Positions 1 through 9,759 of a stretch of 64,000 bases of DNA are shown one piece after another; within the stretch, counting starts at the first letter, position 1; each line of letters opens with the position of its first letter. The stretch covers positions 2,999,501 to 3,063,500 of the forward strand of contig NZ_CP066786.1 of assembly GCF_016598595.1 (NCBI RefSeq). The letters are read 5' to 3'. Both the position numbers and the translations under genes were made by a program. A model generated the notes under the pieces. The model was not told where the DNA came from. It searched no databases and saw nothing but the letters and a program-made list of their open reading frames with translations. Origin of the DNA: Martelella lutilitoris. Its GTDB lineage: Bacteria > Pseudomonadota > Alphaproteobacteria > Rhizobiales > Rhizobiaceae.

Positions 1-482
1 CGCTCAGCCTCGAAGGCGGCGAGATCCTGAGCGTCGATCCGCGCTTCCGCGGCGCGGAGATCGTCTCGCCGCTCGAAGGCGAAGACGAGGCGGCGGTGCT
101 GCCGACGCTTGGCCTCGCCGACGGCAAGGTGACCTTTTCCGTCACCGCCGCGGCCAACCCCAACAACGTCACCTCGGCAACGCAAGGCTTTGCCATCCGC
201 CTCAGGACGAAGCCGGGTGCGCGGCTGAAGGCCGCGCTTTCCGGCAAACCACTGGACATCGCGATCGACGACCTTTTCGAGGGCGCGGTCTCGGGCAATC
301 TCGGCCCGATCGACAGCCCCGCCTACCGGTTCCACGCCCTGCCCCGCCCGCATCAATGGCAATGGCAGGGTGGCCTGGCCCTCGGCGCGTTTGAGGCCGG
401 CGAGAACATCTATGTGCGACTGCGCGAGAAAACCGGCCAGATGGCCTGGACCTCGCCGATTTTCTGCAGAAAGGAGGCGTAA
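1..482 (+). CDS. C-terminal part of an unrecognised protein (possibly DUF3604-like)
   Basis: The reading frame is open from the window edge (first full codon at base 3) to the TAA ending at 482, so only the last 159 or so residues are visible. The segment is beta-rich in character and ends in the stretch AWTSPIFC. The last part (YVRLREKTGQMAWTSPIF) resembles the ends of DUF3604-type proteins, which finish with similar AW-SPI patterns. That resemblance is from memory and weak. The gene lies 169 bases before a sugar ABC transporter operon on the same strand, so it may belong to the same uptake and degradation locus. Confidence 0.5.
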   Translation, partial: LSLEGGEILSVDPRFRGAEIVSPLEGEDEAAVLPTLGLADGKVTFSVTAAANPNNVTSATQGFAIRLRTKPGARLKAALSGKPLDIAIDDLFEGAVSGNLGPIDSPAYRFHALPRPHQWQWQGGLALGAFEAGENIYVRLREKTGQMAWTSPIFCRKEA

Positions 483-651
483 TCGGACCAGTCAGACTTC
501 GCGGGTCTTCGGACCGGCGTGAACCAGGCAATCGGGGCGGAATATCGCCGGATTGCCATCAGAAAGGAAAGGCCGACCGAAACGGGCGGCATTCCAACAA
601 GCGGGAACTTTTCAAAACCGGTCCGCACAGCGACCGGAGGGAGAACTGGCA

Positions 652-1920
652 ATGAAGCATTTCAAGACATTCACCGGCGTTCTGCTCGCCGCAAGCGCGC
701 TGATGTCGGTTTCGGCCGGCGCCGTCGAACTCAACATCGTCCACGGCGCAATCGGCAAGGACAATGAGGTCCTGCGCAAGGAGCTCGACCGCTATGAGGA
801 GATGACCGGCAACACCGTCAACATCGTCTCCATGCCGGAATCGACCACCGACCAGTTCGGCCAGTACAAGCTCTGGCTTTCGGCCAAGTCACCGGATATC
901 GACGTCTACCGCATCGACGTCATCGGCGCGCCGCAGCTCGCCAGCCATTTCGTCGACCTGACGGAAGCGACCGCCGATATCATCGACCAGTTCGTGCCGG
1001 CAGCCGTCGAATCGCAGACCGTCGACGGCAAGCTCGTCGCGCTGCCGATGTTCCTCGGCGCGCCGGCACTCTACTACCGCAGCGACCTTCTGGAAAAATA
1101 CGATCAGCCGGTGCCCGAAACCTGGGAACAGATGACCGAGACCGCGCAGATCATCATGGATGGCGAGCGGGCCGAGGGCAATGACGACATGTGGGGCTTC
1201 GTCTTCCAGGGCGCGCCCTATGAGGGGCTGACCTGCGACGGCCAGGAGTGGATCTATTCCTATGGCGGCGGCCGCATCGTCGAGCTTGACGGCTCGATCG
1301 CCATCAACAACCCGGAAGCGGCCGAAGCGCTGAACATGGCGAAGTCCTGGGTTGGCACGATCGCGCCGCAAGGCGTTCTCAACTACATGGAAGAGGACGC
1401 GCGCGGTGTGTTCCAGTCGGGCAACGCCGTCTTCATGCGCAACTGGAACTACGCCTATGCGCTGGCCGATGGCGAGGATTCCCCGGTCAAGGGCAAGTTC
1501 GACGTGACCACGCTGCCGGTCGGCGGCGAGGGCGACAGCTCGGCCGCGACGCTGGGCGGCTGGCATCTCGCCGTTTCCAAATATTCGCCCAATCCGGACG
1601 AGGCGATCGAACTGGTGAAGTTCCTCAACAACTTCGAAAACCAGAAGGAACGCGCGATCGAAACCTCGCGTCCGCCGACCGTGACCGCCGTCTACGACGA
1701 TCCGGAAGTGGCCGAGGCCCAGCCCTTCATCCCGCGCTGGAAGCCGGTCGTGCTCAACGCCCTGCCGCGTCCTTCCGCCGCCACCAAACGCAAATATAAC
1801 GAGGTCTCCTCGGAATTCTGGACCGCCGTGCATGATACGCTTTCGGGCGACGGCACCGCCGAGCAGAACCTCGCCAAGCTGGAAGCAAAGCTGAAGCGCC
1901 TGCGCGGCAACGGCTGGTAA
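652..1920 (+). CDS. Extracellular solute-binding protein, family 1 (sugar ABC transporter)
   Basis: Predicted periplasmic binding protein (422 residues) that delivers a carbohydrate to the permease pair encoded just downstream. The start at 652 follows a GGAGG at 636-640 and gives a clean Sec signal peptide: KHFK charges, a hydrophobic core and a likely cut after SAGA near residue 24. A start 99 bases further upstream would bury that signal and was not used. The rest has the usual layout of family 1 binding proteins, with a conserved GRIVELDG region mid-protein and a C-terminal helical part. It is the first gene of a tightly packed operon with permeases, ATPase, sugar kinase and sulfatase, so the ligand is probably a sulfated or amino sugar or short glycan; the exact ligand cannot be read from sequence. 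Confidence 0.9.
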   Translation: MKHFKTFTGVLLAASALMSVSAGAVELNIVHGAIGKDNEVLRKELDRYEEMTGNTVNIVSMPESTTDQFGQYKLWLSAKSPDIDVYRIDVIGAPQLASHFVDLTEATADIIDQFVPAAVESQTVDGKLVALPMFLGAPALYYRSDLLEKYDQPVPETWEQMTETAQIIMDGERAEGNDDMWGFVFQGAPYEGLTCDGQEWIYSYGGGRIVELDGSIAINNPEAAEALNMAKSWVGTIAPQGVLNYMEEDARGVFQSGNAVFMRNWNYAYALADGEDSPVKGKFDVTTLPVGGEGDSSAATLGGWHLAVSKYSPNPDEAIELVKFLNNFENQKERAIETSRPPTVTAVYDDPEVAEAQPFIPRWKPVVLNALPRPSAATKRKYNEVSSEFWTAVHDTLSGDGTAEQNLAKLEAKLKRLRGNGW

Positions 1921-1990
1921 GATCGGCCGGCGCCGCGCGGCAAACGACCGCGCGGCGCCGTCTCAACCAATGACAAGAAGGGAACGGAAC

Positions 1991-2931
1991 ATGGCAGAAC
2001 CGGTCGAAAAATCGACCCTGTCACAACAGCGGGTGATGTCCGCCTGGGTCTTCCTGGCGCCGATGCTCGCGGTGCTTGCCGTGGTCGCGGTCTATCCGCT
2101 GGTCAAGACGATCTATTTCGGCTTCACCGACGCATCGATCGATTTTCCCGGCCAGGCGCAATGGGTCGGCTTTCGCAACTATCTCGAATATCTCGATTAT
2201 GGCGGCGGCGAAGGCGAATATTACGGACTTCTGGCCGATCCGGACTGGTGGCGGGCCGTCTGGAACACGCTGCGTTTCACCTTCTTCTCGGTGCTGTTCG
2301 AAACCATTTTCGGCATGATCATCGCGCTCGTGCTCAACACCCAGTTCTTTGGCCGCTCGCTGGTGCGCGCCGCCGTCCTCATCCCCTGGGCGATCCCCAC
2401 CATCGTCTCGGCCAAGATGTGGGCCTGGATGATGCATGACCAGTTCGGGATCCTGAACGACATGCTGATGAAGCTGCATATCATCTCGGAGCCCGTCGCC
2501 TGGACCGCCGATCCCGATACCGCGATGCTTGCCGTTTTGATCGTCGACATCTGGAAGACCACGCCCTTCATGGCGCTCCTGATCCTTGCCGGCCTGCAGA
2601 TGGTGCCGAAGGACATGTATGAGGCGGCAAAGCTCGACGGCATTCATCCCGTCCGCGTGTTCCGAAAGGTCACCTTGCCGCTGATCATGCCGGCGGTGCT
2701 GGTGGCGATCGTGTTCCGCGCGCTCGATGCGCTGCGCGTCTTTGACATCGTCTATGTGCTGACCCCCAACAACGCCAATACGGCCACCATGTCGGTTTTC
2801 GCGCGCGAGAACCTGTTCGATTTCGATCGCTTTGCCTATGGCTCGGCGGCCTCCACGCTGCTGTTCCTGATCATCGCGCTTCTGACGATCGGCTTCATCC
2901 GCGCCACCCGCATGAACCTTGGAGGCGACAG

Positions 2932-2935
<4 letters not shown>
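1991..2935 (+). CDS. Sugar ABC transporter permease (MalF/UgpA type)
   Basis: Inner-membrane permease of 314 residues with six predicted transmembrane helices. The EAA loop (EAAKLDGIHP) that docks on the ATPase begins near residue 211. The start at 1991 was chosen because AAGGGAACGG sits directly before it; an ATG seven codons upstream lacks a ribosome binding site and lies inside that leader. The stop overlaps the next permease start by four bases (ATGA), showing translational coupling. It should pair with the following permease as a heterodimer. Confidence 0.92.
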
Positions 2936-3765
<830 letters not shown>

Positions 3766-3769
3766 TCTC

Positions 3770-4771
3770 ATGGCCTCCATCGAACTTAACAAGATCTGCA
3801 AGTCCTTCGGCCATGTCGAAGTGCTGAAGGATATCGATCTCACCCTCGAAAAGGGCGAGTTCATCGTCTTCGTCGGCCCGTCCGGCTGCGGCAAGTCCAC
3901 GCTGCTGCGCCTGATCGCCGGGCTTGAGGATATCTCCGGCGGCGATCTGATGATCGACGGCGAGCGCGTGAACAACGTGCTGCCGGCCAAGCGCGGCATC
4001 TCCATGGTGTTCCAGTCCTACGCGCTTTATCCGCACATGACGGTCTACGAGAACATGGCCTTCGGTCTGGAACAGGCCAGGCTCAACAAGGCCGAGGCCG
4101 ACAAGCGCATCCGCGAGGCGGCCGAGATGCTGCAGATCACGCCCTTTCTCGACCGCAAGCCGCGCCAGCTTTCCGGCGGCCAGCGCCAGCGCGTCGCCAT
4201 CGGCCGGGCGATCACCCGCCAGCCGCGCATCTTCCTCTTCGACGAGCCGCTGTCGAACCTCGACGCGGCACTCCGGGTCGATACCCGGATCGAGATCGCC
4301 GCACTCCACAAGCGCATGAAGGGCGTCACCATGATCTATGTGACCCATGACCAGGTCGAGGCGATGACCCTTGCCGACCGCATCGTGGTGCTGAACGCCG
4401 GACGGGTTGAGCAGGTCGGCACGCCGATGGAGCTCTACATGAAACCCGCCAGCCGCTTCGTCGCCGAATTCATCGGCTCGCCGCGCATGAATGTGATCGA
4501 GGGCGAGATTGCTGACGGGTTCGGCGCGGCGGCCTGCGGCATCCGCCCGGAACATCTCGCGATTTCGCGAGAAGATGGGCGCTGGTCCGGGAAAGTGCTG
4601 CTTTCAGAGGAACTTGGAAGCGATACCTATATCCATGTCGAAACCGAGAATGCCGGCATGCTGAATGTCCGCGCGCCGGGCGCGCAGGATTTCGAAGCCG
4701 GCGAGACGGTCTTCGTGACGCCGGATGAGACGGCGCTTCACCGCTTCGACGCTGCCGGCGCGGCGATCTAG
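3770..4771 (+). CDS. Sugar ABC transporter ATP-binding protein (MalK/UgpC type)
   Basis: Cytoplasmic ATPase of 333 residues that powers the importer. Visible motifs are Walker [10 protein letters not shown] at residues 36-44, the Q-loop in [10 protein letters not shown], the signature [15 protein letters not shown] from about residue 134, Walker B with DE at 158-159 ([12 protein letters not shown]) and the H-loop VTHD. The C-terminal part from about residue 240 is a TOBE-type domain, as in carbohydrate importers of the CUT1 class, but slightly short. Start and stop are spaced a few bases from the flanking genes, so this is one transcription unit. Confidence 0.93.
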   Translation: MASIELNKICKSFGHVEVLKDIDLTLEKGEFIVFVGPSGCGKSTLLRLIAGLEDISGGDLMIDGERVNNVLPAKRGISMVFQSYALYPHMTVYENMAFGLEQARLNKAEADKRIREAAEMLQITPFLDRKPRQLSGGQRQRVAIGRAITRQPRIFLFDEPLSNLDAALRVDTRIEIAALHKRMKGVTMIYVTHDQVEAMTLADRIVVLNAGRVEQVGTPMELYMKPASRFVAEFIGSPRMNVIEGEIADGFGAAACGIRPEHLAISREDGRWSGKVLLSEELGSDTYIHVETENAGMLNVRAPGAQDFEAGETVFVTPDETALHRFDAAGAAI

Positions 4772-4780
4772 GAGACCGGC

Positions 4781-5743
4781 ATGAACAGCAGACCATCCGA
4801 ACCGCCGCGCCCGATCTGCGTCATCGGCAATGCCAATCTCGACCTCGTCACCGGCAGCGTCGCCGATTGGCCGGAATGGGGAACGGAGGTGTTTCTGGAC
4901 AAGTCCGATTTCCGCATCGGCGGCTCGGCGGCCAATACCGCGCTCGTGCTGCAGCGGCTCCGCCACCCCGTCGGCCTCGTCTCGGCGACCGGCAGCGATG
5001 CGGCGGGCGCGATGATCACCCGCCAGTTTGCCGGCGCGCTGGACAGGATCGCGACCCGGCCCGGCCCGACATCGATGTCCGTCGGCATCTTGCAGAAAGG
5101 CGGCGAGCGCAGTTTCTTTTCCACCAACGGTCATCTCGACGGGCTCGATGCCGCCTTCTTCTCCGCCGCCCTGGAAGACTGGCCGCTTGCAGGCGCGATC
5201 GCGCTGGTCTCCGGCGGCTTCGCCCTGCCCGGCCTGATGGCGGAGCACACGGCCTTCCTGCAGCGGCTGAGGGCACGCGGCGCAACGATCGCCATCGACC
5301 CCGGCTGGCCGGGCGACGGCTGGACCGATGCCGCCATCGCCAGTGCCCGCGCATGGATCGGCCTTGCCGACCATATCCTGCTGAACGACAAGGAAGCGCT
5401 CGGCCTTTCCGGCGAAAACGCCGTCCATGCCGCCTGCCGCGCGCTCGCGCCGCATATGCGCCCCGATGCCGCGCTGGTGGTCAAGCGCGGCCCCGAGGGC
5501 GCTGTCTGCTACCGGCGCCGCAACTATATCATCGAACAAGCCCGCCCCCTTGATGTCATTGACACGGTCGGCGCGGGCGACGCCTTCAACGCGGGGTATC
5601 TCAGCGCCGTCGCGGAAGGTGCCTCCGAGCGCGCGGCGCTGAGGCGCGGCATCGATGTCGCCTCCGCCGTGATCAGCGAATTTCCCCGCAGCAGCTCTGC
5701 GATCGAACGGAGCGATGTCTCATGCGCAATATCCTCCTCCTGA
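4781..5743 (+). CDS. PfkB-family carbohydrate kinase
   Basis: Ribokinase-fold sugar kinase, 320 residues. The N-terminal glycine motif FRIGGSAANTA lies near residue 45 and the C-terminal signature DTVGAGDAFNAGY at 261-273 contains the anion hole and the catalytic base D267. It probably phosphorylates the sugar, or the desulfated product, imported by the adjacent ABC system, trapping it in the cytoplasm. The gene starts nine bases after the ATPase and its last 22 bases overlap the sulfatase gene in another frame, so the two products are likely made together. Specificity within the family cannot be assigned. Confidence 0.88.
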   Translation: MNSRPSEPPRPICVIGNANLDLVTGSVADWPEWGTEVFLDKSDFRIGGSAANTALVLQRLRHPVGLVSATGSDAAGAMITRQFAGALDRIATRPGPTSMSVGILQKGGERSFFSTNGHLDGLDAAFFSAALEDWPLAGAIALVSGGFALPGLMAEHTAFLQRLRARGATIAIDPGWPGDGWTDAAIASARAWIGLADHILLNDKEALGLSGENAVHAACRALAPHMRPDAALVVKRGPEGAVCYRRRNYIIEQARPLDVIDTVGAGDAFNAGYLSAVAEGASERAALRRGIDVASAVISEFPRSSSAIERSDVSCAISSS

Positions 5744-7122
5744 TCGCCGACGACCTCGGCCGGATGACGGGTTGCTACGGCGAGACGGCGATCGCGACGC
5801 CCAATATCGACCGGCTTGCCGAAACCGGCACGCGCTTCGACATGGCCTTCACCTCGACCGCCTCGTGTTCCGCCAGCCGCTCGGTGATCTATACGGGGCT
5901 CCACACCCATGAGACCGGGCAATACGGCCTCAACCACGACCACCACCATTTCATGACCTTCGATCATGTGGACACCGCGCCGGCGCTTATGAACGCAGCC
6001 GGCATGAAGACCGGGATCATCGGCAAGGTTCATGTCGGTCCGGATGCGGTCTATCCCTGGCAGGTGCGCGCGGAGAGCTGGGAACGCGACGTGCGTTGGG
6101 CGGCAGACCGCGCGGCCGCCTTTTTCGACAGCGCCAAGGCTGAGCAAAAGTCCTTCTTCCTCACCATCGGCTTCATCGATCCGCACCGGGATGAAACCCG
6201 CGGCGGCTTCGGCAATGACCGCGCCTATCCGGGCGTCGAGGATCGCATCTTCGCACCGGAAGACGTCACCGTGCCGCCCTTCCTGACTGACCTGCCGGAA
6301 GTGCGCCAGGAGCTTGCCGACTATTACCGTTCGATCTACCGCCTCGACCAGGGGGTCGGCATGGTGCTGGATGAACTGGAGCGCTCCGGCCTTGCCGATG
6401 AGACGCTCGTCGTCTTCCTCTCAGACAATGGCTCGCCCTTCCTAAACTCCAAGACCACGCTCTACGATGCCGGCGTGCACCTGCCGCTGATCATGCGGAT
6501 GCCCGGCGGCCGTGCGGGCATCGCCAATCCCAATCTGGTCTCCTTCACCGATATCCTGCCGACCTTTCTCGACTGGGCGGGCCACGCGCCACCGCCCGGG
6601 CAGCGCAAGGGGCGCTCGCTGCTGCCGATCCTGGAGGCCGGGACGCTTGAGGACGACTGGCAAGCCGTATTCGGCTCGCATACCTTCCACGAGGTGACGA
6701 ATTACTGGCCGACGCGCTTCATGCGCACCACCCGCTACAAATACCACCGCAATGTCGCCTGGCAGCTCGATTTTCCCTTTTCCGGCGATCTTTACGGCTC
6801 GCTGACCTGGGAGGGCATCCGCAATCAGGACCCGGCAATGATCGGTGGTCGCTCGGTGAAAGACTATGTCCGCCGTCCGCCGGAGGAGCTCTACGACCTG
6901 GAGGCAGATCCGCACGAGGTCAACAATCTGGCCGGCGACCCGGCTCATCGCGACCGCCTGCTTGAGATGCGGGCCGCAACGGAAGCCTGGCAGCGCGAGA
7001 CCGGCGACCCGTGGCTCTACCGCGACGGCGTGTCGCTCCGGGCCATCGAGAAACATCTTGAGGCCGGCATGGCCATGCCCGACCGGTTCGACTTCGACCC
7101 GGACAATCCGGGCTCTCGCTAG
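5722..7122 (+). CDS. Sulfatase (formylglycine-dependent, alkaline phosphatase superfamily)
   Basis: Hydrolase of 466 residues that removes sulfate esters or sulfamates. The metal-binding aspartates sit in IADDLG at residues 8-13, and the formylglycine signature is C49-S-A-S-R53, matching the Cys-type pattern C-X-(P/A)-X-R with Ala at the third place. Later motifs include GKVH (about residue 110), IDPHRDE and FLSDNGSPF. No signal peptide is present, so it should act in the cytoplasm after import, consistent with its place at the end of an ABC uptake and kinase operon. It resembles N-sulfoglucosamine sulfohydrolase or arylsulfatase relatives. A Cys-type enzyme needs a formylglycine-generating enzyme or anSME, and neither is encoded in this window. 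Confidence 0.88.
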   Translation: MRNILLLIADDLGRMTGCYGETAIATPNIDRLAETGTRFDMAFTSTASCSASRSVIYTGLHTHETGQYGLNHDHHHFMTFDHVDTAPALMNAAGMKTGIIGKVHVGPDAVYPWQVRAESWERDVRWAADRAAAFFDSAKAEQKSFFLTIGFIDPHRDETRGGFGNDRAYPGVEDRIFAPEDVTVPPFLTDLPEVRQELADYYRSIYRLDQGVGMVLDELERSGLADETLVVFLSDNGSPFLNSKTTLYDAGVHLPLIMRMPGGRAGIANPNLVSFTDILPTFLDWAGHAPPPGQRKGRSLLPILEAGTLEDDWQAVFGSHTFHEVTNYWPTRFMRTTRYKYHRNVAWQLDFPFSGDLYGSLTWEGIRNQDPAMIGGRSVKDYVRRPPEELYDLEADPHEVNNLAGDPAHRDRLLEMRAATEAWQRETGDPWLYRDGVSLRAIEKHLEAGMAMPDRFDFDPDNPGSR

Positions 7123-7135
7123 CCGATCCGATTTA

Positions 7136-7151
7136 CAAAGCCATTGCTTTG
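7136..7151. promoter_or_regulatory. Inverted-repeat operator in the promoter of the SufR-like gene
   Basis: Perfect six-base arms CAAAGC and GCTTTG separated by CATT. The right arm overlaps a good sigma-70 -35 element (TTGCTT, 7144-7149), which is 17 bases from a -10 (TATACG, 7167-7172). Binding here should block the promoter of the regulator gene at 7203. A nearly identical element lies in the sodB promoter at 9532-9546, suggesting one regulator controls both. Confidence 0.6.
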
Positions 7152-7202
7152 AAAAGGTGGGGCCGCTATACGGGTCGGGTGACACTCAAGACCCGATGAA
7201 GC

Positions 7203-7880
7203 ATGGCACGCGACACCAATCCCCAGAACAGCACTCCGAGCGCCGGGTATACGACCCGCAGCGCCGGCGACCGCATTCTCATGCAGCTGAAAATGCATGG
7301 CGGGCTGACGGCGGCCGAACTCGGAAAGCGCCTCGGAACCACGGGCGAAGCCGCGCGCCAGCAACTGGCCCGGCTTGCAGAAACGGGGCTCGTTGAGCCC
7401 GAAAGCCAGCGTTCCGGCGTCGGCCGCCCGCGCCAGGTGTGGAGCCTGACGGCAGCCGGCGAGGCGCATTTTCCCGATACCCATGCGACGCTGACGGTGG
7501 AGCTTCTGGAGAGCATTCGCGCCGAGCTTGGCGAAGCCGCGCTCGAGACGGTGATTGCCGCGCGCGAACGGCGCACCGGCGGCCTTTACAGGACCGCGAT
7601 GGACGGCTGCGACAGCCTGGATGAAAAGCTCGCCGTGCTGACCCGGCTGCGCTCTGCCGAGGGCTATATGGCGGACTGGTACGCGGCGGAGGACGGCACG
7701 CGCCGTTTTGTCGAGCATCACTGCCCGATCTGCGCTGCCGCCACCGCCTGCCAGGGGTTCTGCCGCTCGGAACTCGCGATCTTCCGCCAGCTTCTCGGCC
7801 CCTCCGTCGACATTCGCCGCGACGAACACATCGTCAAGGGCAGCCGGCGCTGCACCTATGTCGTCAGCGAGACGCGATAG
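7203..7880 (+). CDS. Cysteine-containing winged-helix regulator, SufR/COG2345 type
   Basis: DNA-binding protein of 225 residues. Residues of roughly 20-90 form a winged helix (GGLTAAELGKRLGTTGEAARQQL, then a wing with GVGRPRQVW). The C-terminal half has cysteines at 174, 177, 183 and 187 and another in SRRCTYVV near the end, the pattern expected for an iron-sulfur or metal sensor in the SufR/COG2345 group. The promoter carries a palindrome on its -35 region, so autorepression is likely. It is followed within about 20 bases by a TPR gene and faces flavin reductase and superoxide dismutase genes, which fits redox or iron sensing. The precise ligand is inference. Confidence 0.75.
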   Translation: MARDTNPQNSTPSAGYTTRSAGDRILMQLKMHGGLTAAELGKRLGTTGEAARQQLARLAETGLVEPESQRSGVGRPRQVWSLTAAGEAHFPDTHATLTVELLESIRAELGEAALETVIAARERRTGGLYRTAMDGCDSLDEKLAVLTRLRSAEGYMADWYAAEDGTRRFVEHHCPICAAATACQGFCRSELAIFRQLLGPSVDIRRDEHIVKGSRRCTYVVSETR

Positions 7881-7900
7881 AAATGGGAAAGGAAAGCTGC

Positions 7901-8221
7901 ATGCCTGCCGGAATTCGCGAGGCGCTGGAAAAACAGGTGACCGAGGGCAAGGACAACGCGCTCTGCCGGCTGACGCTCGGCCGCATTCTGGCCGGCGAAG
8001 ACCGGCTTGACGAGGCGATCGCGCACCTGACCCGCGCGCTTGAACTCGACCCCGATTATTCCGCCGCCTATTCGGCGCTCGGCAAGGCCTACCAGCGCAA
8101 CGGCGAAAAGGCCCGCGCCATCGAGACCTTCGGGAAGGGCGCCGACGTCGCCACCCGCAAGGGCGACCTGCAGGCCGCCCGGCAGATGCAGGTGCTGCAC
8201 CGCAAGCTGAACAAGGGCTGA
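7901..8221 (+). CDS. Small tetratricopeptide repeat protein
   Basis: Cytoplasmic protein of 106 residues made of about two and a half TPR units: ALCRLTLGRILAGEDRLDEA, the unit with LTRALELDPDYSAAYSALGKAY, and a third with KARAIETF. TPRs usually mediate protein-protein contacts. The ATG at 7901 is preferred because GGAAAGGAAAG lies just before it; the ATG at 7883 has no clear ribosome binding site. It directly follows the SufR-like gene and is probably cotranscribed with it. Partner and role are unknown. Confidence 0.75.
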   Translation: MPAGIREALEKQVTEGKDNALCRLTLGRILAGEDRLDEAIAHLTRALELDPDYSAAYSALGKAYQRNGEKARAIETFGKGADVATRKGDLQAARQMQVLHRKLNKG

Positions 8222-8224
8222 CGT

Positions 8225-8767
8225 TCAGCCGAGCCCCCGATAGCCGCGACCGTGCCAGATCAGCGGGGACGCCCCCTCCTCCCGCGCGATTTCGGCGATC
8301 GAGCCGGCGAAGAGCACATGCGTGCCGGTATCGATCCGGCCGATCACATCGCAGTCGAGCGCCGTCATCGCGCCCGCAAGCTTCGGATTGCCGGAGGGCC
8401 ACGCCGTCCATGTCCCGCATTTGAAGCGGTGGGCGGGCGCGATGCGACCGGCAAAGGCGTCCGCCACGGTCCATTGCGTCGCCGCAAGCATGGCAAGCGA
8501 GAACGCGCCCTTTTCCGCAATCAACCCCGCCAGATGCGCGCCTGCGTCGATCGACACGAGAATGGAGGGCGGCGCGCCGCTGAGGGAGAAGACGGCGGTC
8601 GCGGTGCGGCCGGAGCGCCCCCCCTCAGTGGCCGCCCCCACGATGCAGACGGTTGCGGCAAGCGAGGCCATCGCATCGCGGAAGTCCTGTTTGTCGATCG
8701 GCGGGCGGGCCGGTTTTCCAAGCGGCATCGGACGCGTGCCATTTGCGGCAAAGGCATCGACCGTCAT
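8225..8767 (-). CDS. Flavin reductase family protein (NADH:FMN oxidoreductase-like)
   Basis: Protein of 180 residues with a single flavin-reductase-like domain, as in HpaC and RutF. Recognisable features are the start of the barrel (FRDAMASLAATVCIVGA), the flavin-binding TATAVFSLSGAPPSILVSID stretch around residues 55-75, and the closing HVLFAGSIAEI with a terminal WHGRGYRGLG. Such enzymes supply reduced flavin to monooxygenases or reduce iron chelates. No monooxygenase partner is adjacent; it is convergent with the TPR gene and lies upstream of sodB on the same strand, suggesting a redox role. Confidence 0.82.
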   Translation of the reverse strand: MTVDAFAANGTRPMPLGKPARPPIDKQDFRDAMASLAATVCIVGAATEGGRSGRTATAVFSLSGAPPSILVSIDAGAHLAGLIAEKGAFSLAMLAATQWTVADAFAGRIAPAHRFKCGTWTAWPSGNPKLAGAMTALDCDVIGRIDTGTHVLFAGSIAEIAREEGASPLIWHGRGYRGLG

Positions 8768-8882
8768 GCTCCCTCTCCCGTTTTTTCGAAGAAGAGGCCG
8801 CCGCAGTCTTGGGTAAAAGCATAGGTCATCGGATCAGCGAACGCCGCGCCTGTTCAACAAAGGCGCGGCACCCGTCCTTTCA

Positions 8883-9485
8883 TCAGCCGAGATTGGCTTC
8901 GGCGAATTCGTAATTGGCGAGATGATCGAGGAAGTTGCCGACATAGTCGGGGCGGCGGTTGCGGAAATCGAGATAGTAGGAATGCTCCCACACATCGAGG
9001 CCGAGCAGGACCTTGCCCTCGCCGGTTGCGAGCGGATTGGAGCCGTTCGGGGTCTTCGCTGTCTTCAACTTGCCGTCTTCGCCCAGCACCAGCCAGGCCC
9101 AGCCGGAGCCGAACTGGCCGACGGCGGCCGCCTTGAAGGCGTCCTTGAAGGCATCGACGGAGCCGAAATCTTCCATAATCTTGGCTTCCAGACGACCGGG
9201 GATGCCGCCGCCATTGGGCGAAAGCGCGTTCCAGAAATGCAGGTGGTTCCAGTGCTGGCCGGCATTGTTGAAGACCGGGGCGAGATCGGCCTTGTCCTTG
9301 GAAAAGGCAATGATCTCTTCCAGCGACTTGCCCTGAAGATCGGCATTCTTCTCGACGAAGCCGTTGAGCGTCGTCACATAGGTCTGGTGGTGCTTGCCGT
9401 GATGCAGTTCCAGCGTCTCCTGCCCCATGCCGCGGTCGGCAAGGGCGGAATGGGCATAAGGCAGAGCGGGCAGTTCAAAAGCCAT
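8883..9485 (-). CDS. sodB: Superoxide dismutase, Fe type
   Basis: Converts superoxide to oxygen and hydrogen peroxide in the cytoplasm. The 200-residue protein has the four metal ligands H28 (in LELHHGKHH), H81 (in GQHWNHLHFW), D164 and H168 (in LDVWEHSYY). Q77 sits in the place of the E. coli SodB active-site glutamine, pointing to the Fe or cambialistic group rather than the Mn type. The start at 9485 follows GGGAGAA; a longer in-frame start was rejected as an unneeded extension. A palindrome at 9532-9546 upstream matches the one before the SufR-like regulator, suggesting shared control. Confidence 0.95.
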   Translation of the reverse strand: MAFELPALPYAHSALADRGMGQETLELHHGKHHQTYVTTLNGFVEKNADLQGKSLEEIIAFSKDKADLAPVFNNAGQHWNHLHFWNALSPNGGGIPGRLEAKIMEDFGSVDAFKDAFKAAAVGQFGSGWAWLVLGEDGKLKTAKTPNGSNPLATGEGKVLLGLDVWEHSYYLDFRNRRPDYVGNFLDHLANYEFAEANLG

Positions 9486-9531
9486 TTTGTTTCTCCCGTG
9501 ATTGCGCGCCAAAGCGCGCCGGTTTATTTAA

Positions 9532-9546
9532 CAAGCAATGCCTTTG
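9532..9546. promoter_or_regulatory. SodB promoter element matching the SufR-like operator
   Basis: Read on the minus strand it is CAAAGGCATTGCTTG, compared with CAAAGCCATTGCTTTG at 7136-7151: one substitution and one missing T. It lies 47-61 bases upstream of the sodB start codon, close to a TTGACA at about 9567-9572 on the minus strand. The shared dyad suggests binding by the regulator encoded at 7203-7880. Confidence 0.5.
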
Positions 9547-9625
9547 AAAATCATCGCCGCAAATATGTCAAGCGATGACTTGGAAAATTGAAGGGAGGCG
9601 CGCCGAAGACGCCCGCGACAAAACA

Positions 9626-9759
9626 ATCTCCCCCCTTGAGGGGGAGATGTCGCGAACGCGACAAAGAGGGGTATCGGGCATTGGCCGCCAATTCCGTGCT
9701 TTGGGAAAAGTCTCACCCCCCTCTGCCCTGTCGGGCATCTCCCCCTCAAGGGGGGAGAT
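9626..9759. repeat. Large intergenic inverted repeat (rhizobial palindromic element)
   Basis: Two arms of about 50 bases face each other. The outer 24 bases of each arm (9626-9649 and 9736-9759) are exact reverse complements, centred on CTTGAGGGGGAGATG. Farther in, each arm has a small hairpin (around CGCGAACGCG on the left, GCCCTGTCGGGC on the right) and a run of G or C. Elements with this C-rich TTGAGGGGGAG core occur in many copies in rhizobial genomes. It fills the gap between sodB and the haemoglobin gene. As RNA it could fold into a long hairpin and act as a terminator for either side. Confidence 0.75.

Noticed and set aside
553..651. N-terminal extension of the solute-binding protein
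   Set aside because: It would place 33 charged residues before a perfect signal peptide; the ribosome binding site supports the start at 652.
9626..9759. Palindromic repeats as a CRISPR array
   Set aside because: There are only two mirrored arms with no regularly spaced direct repeats or spacers, and no cas genes.
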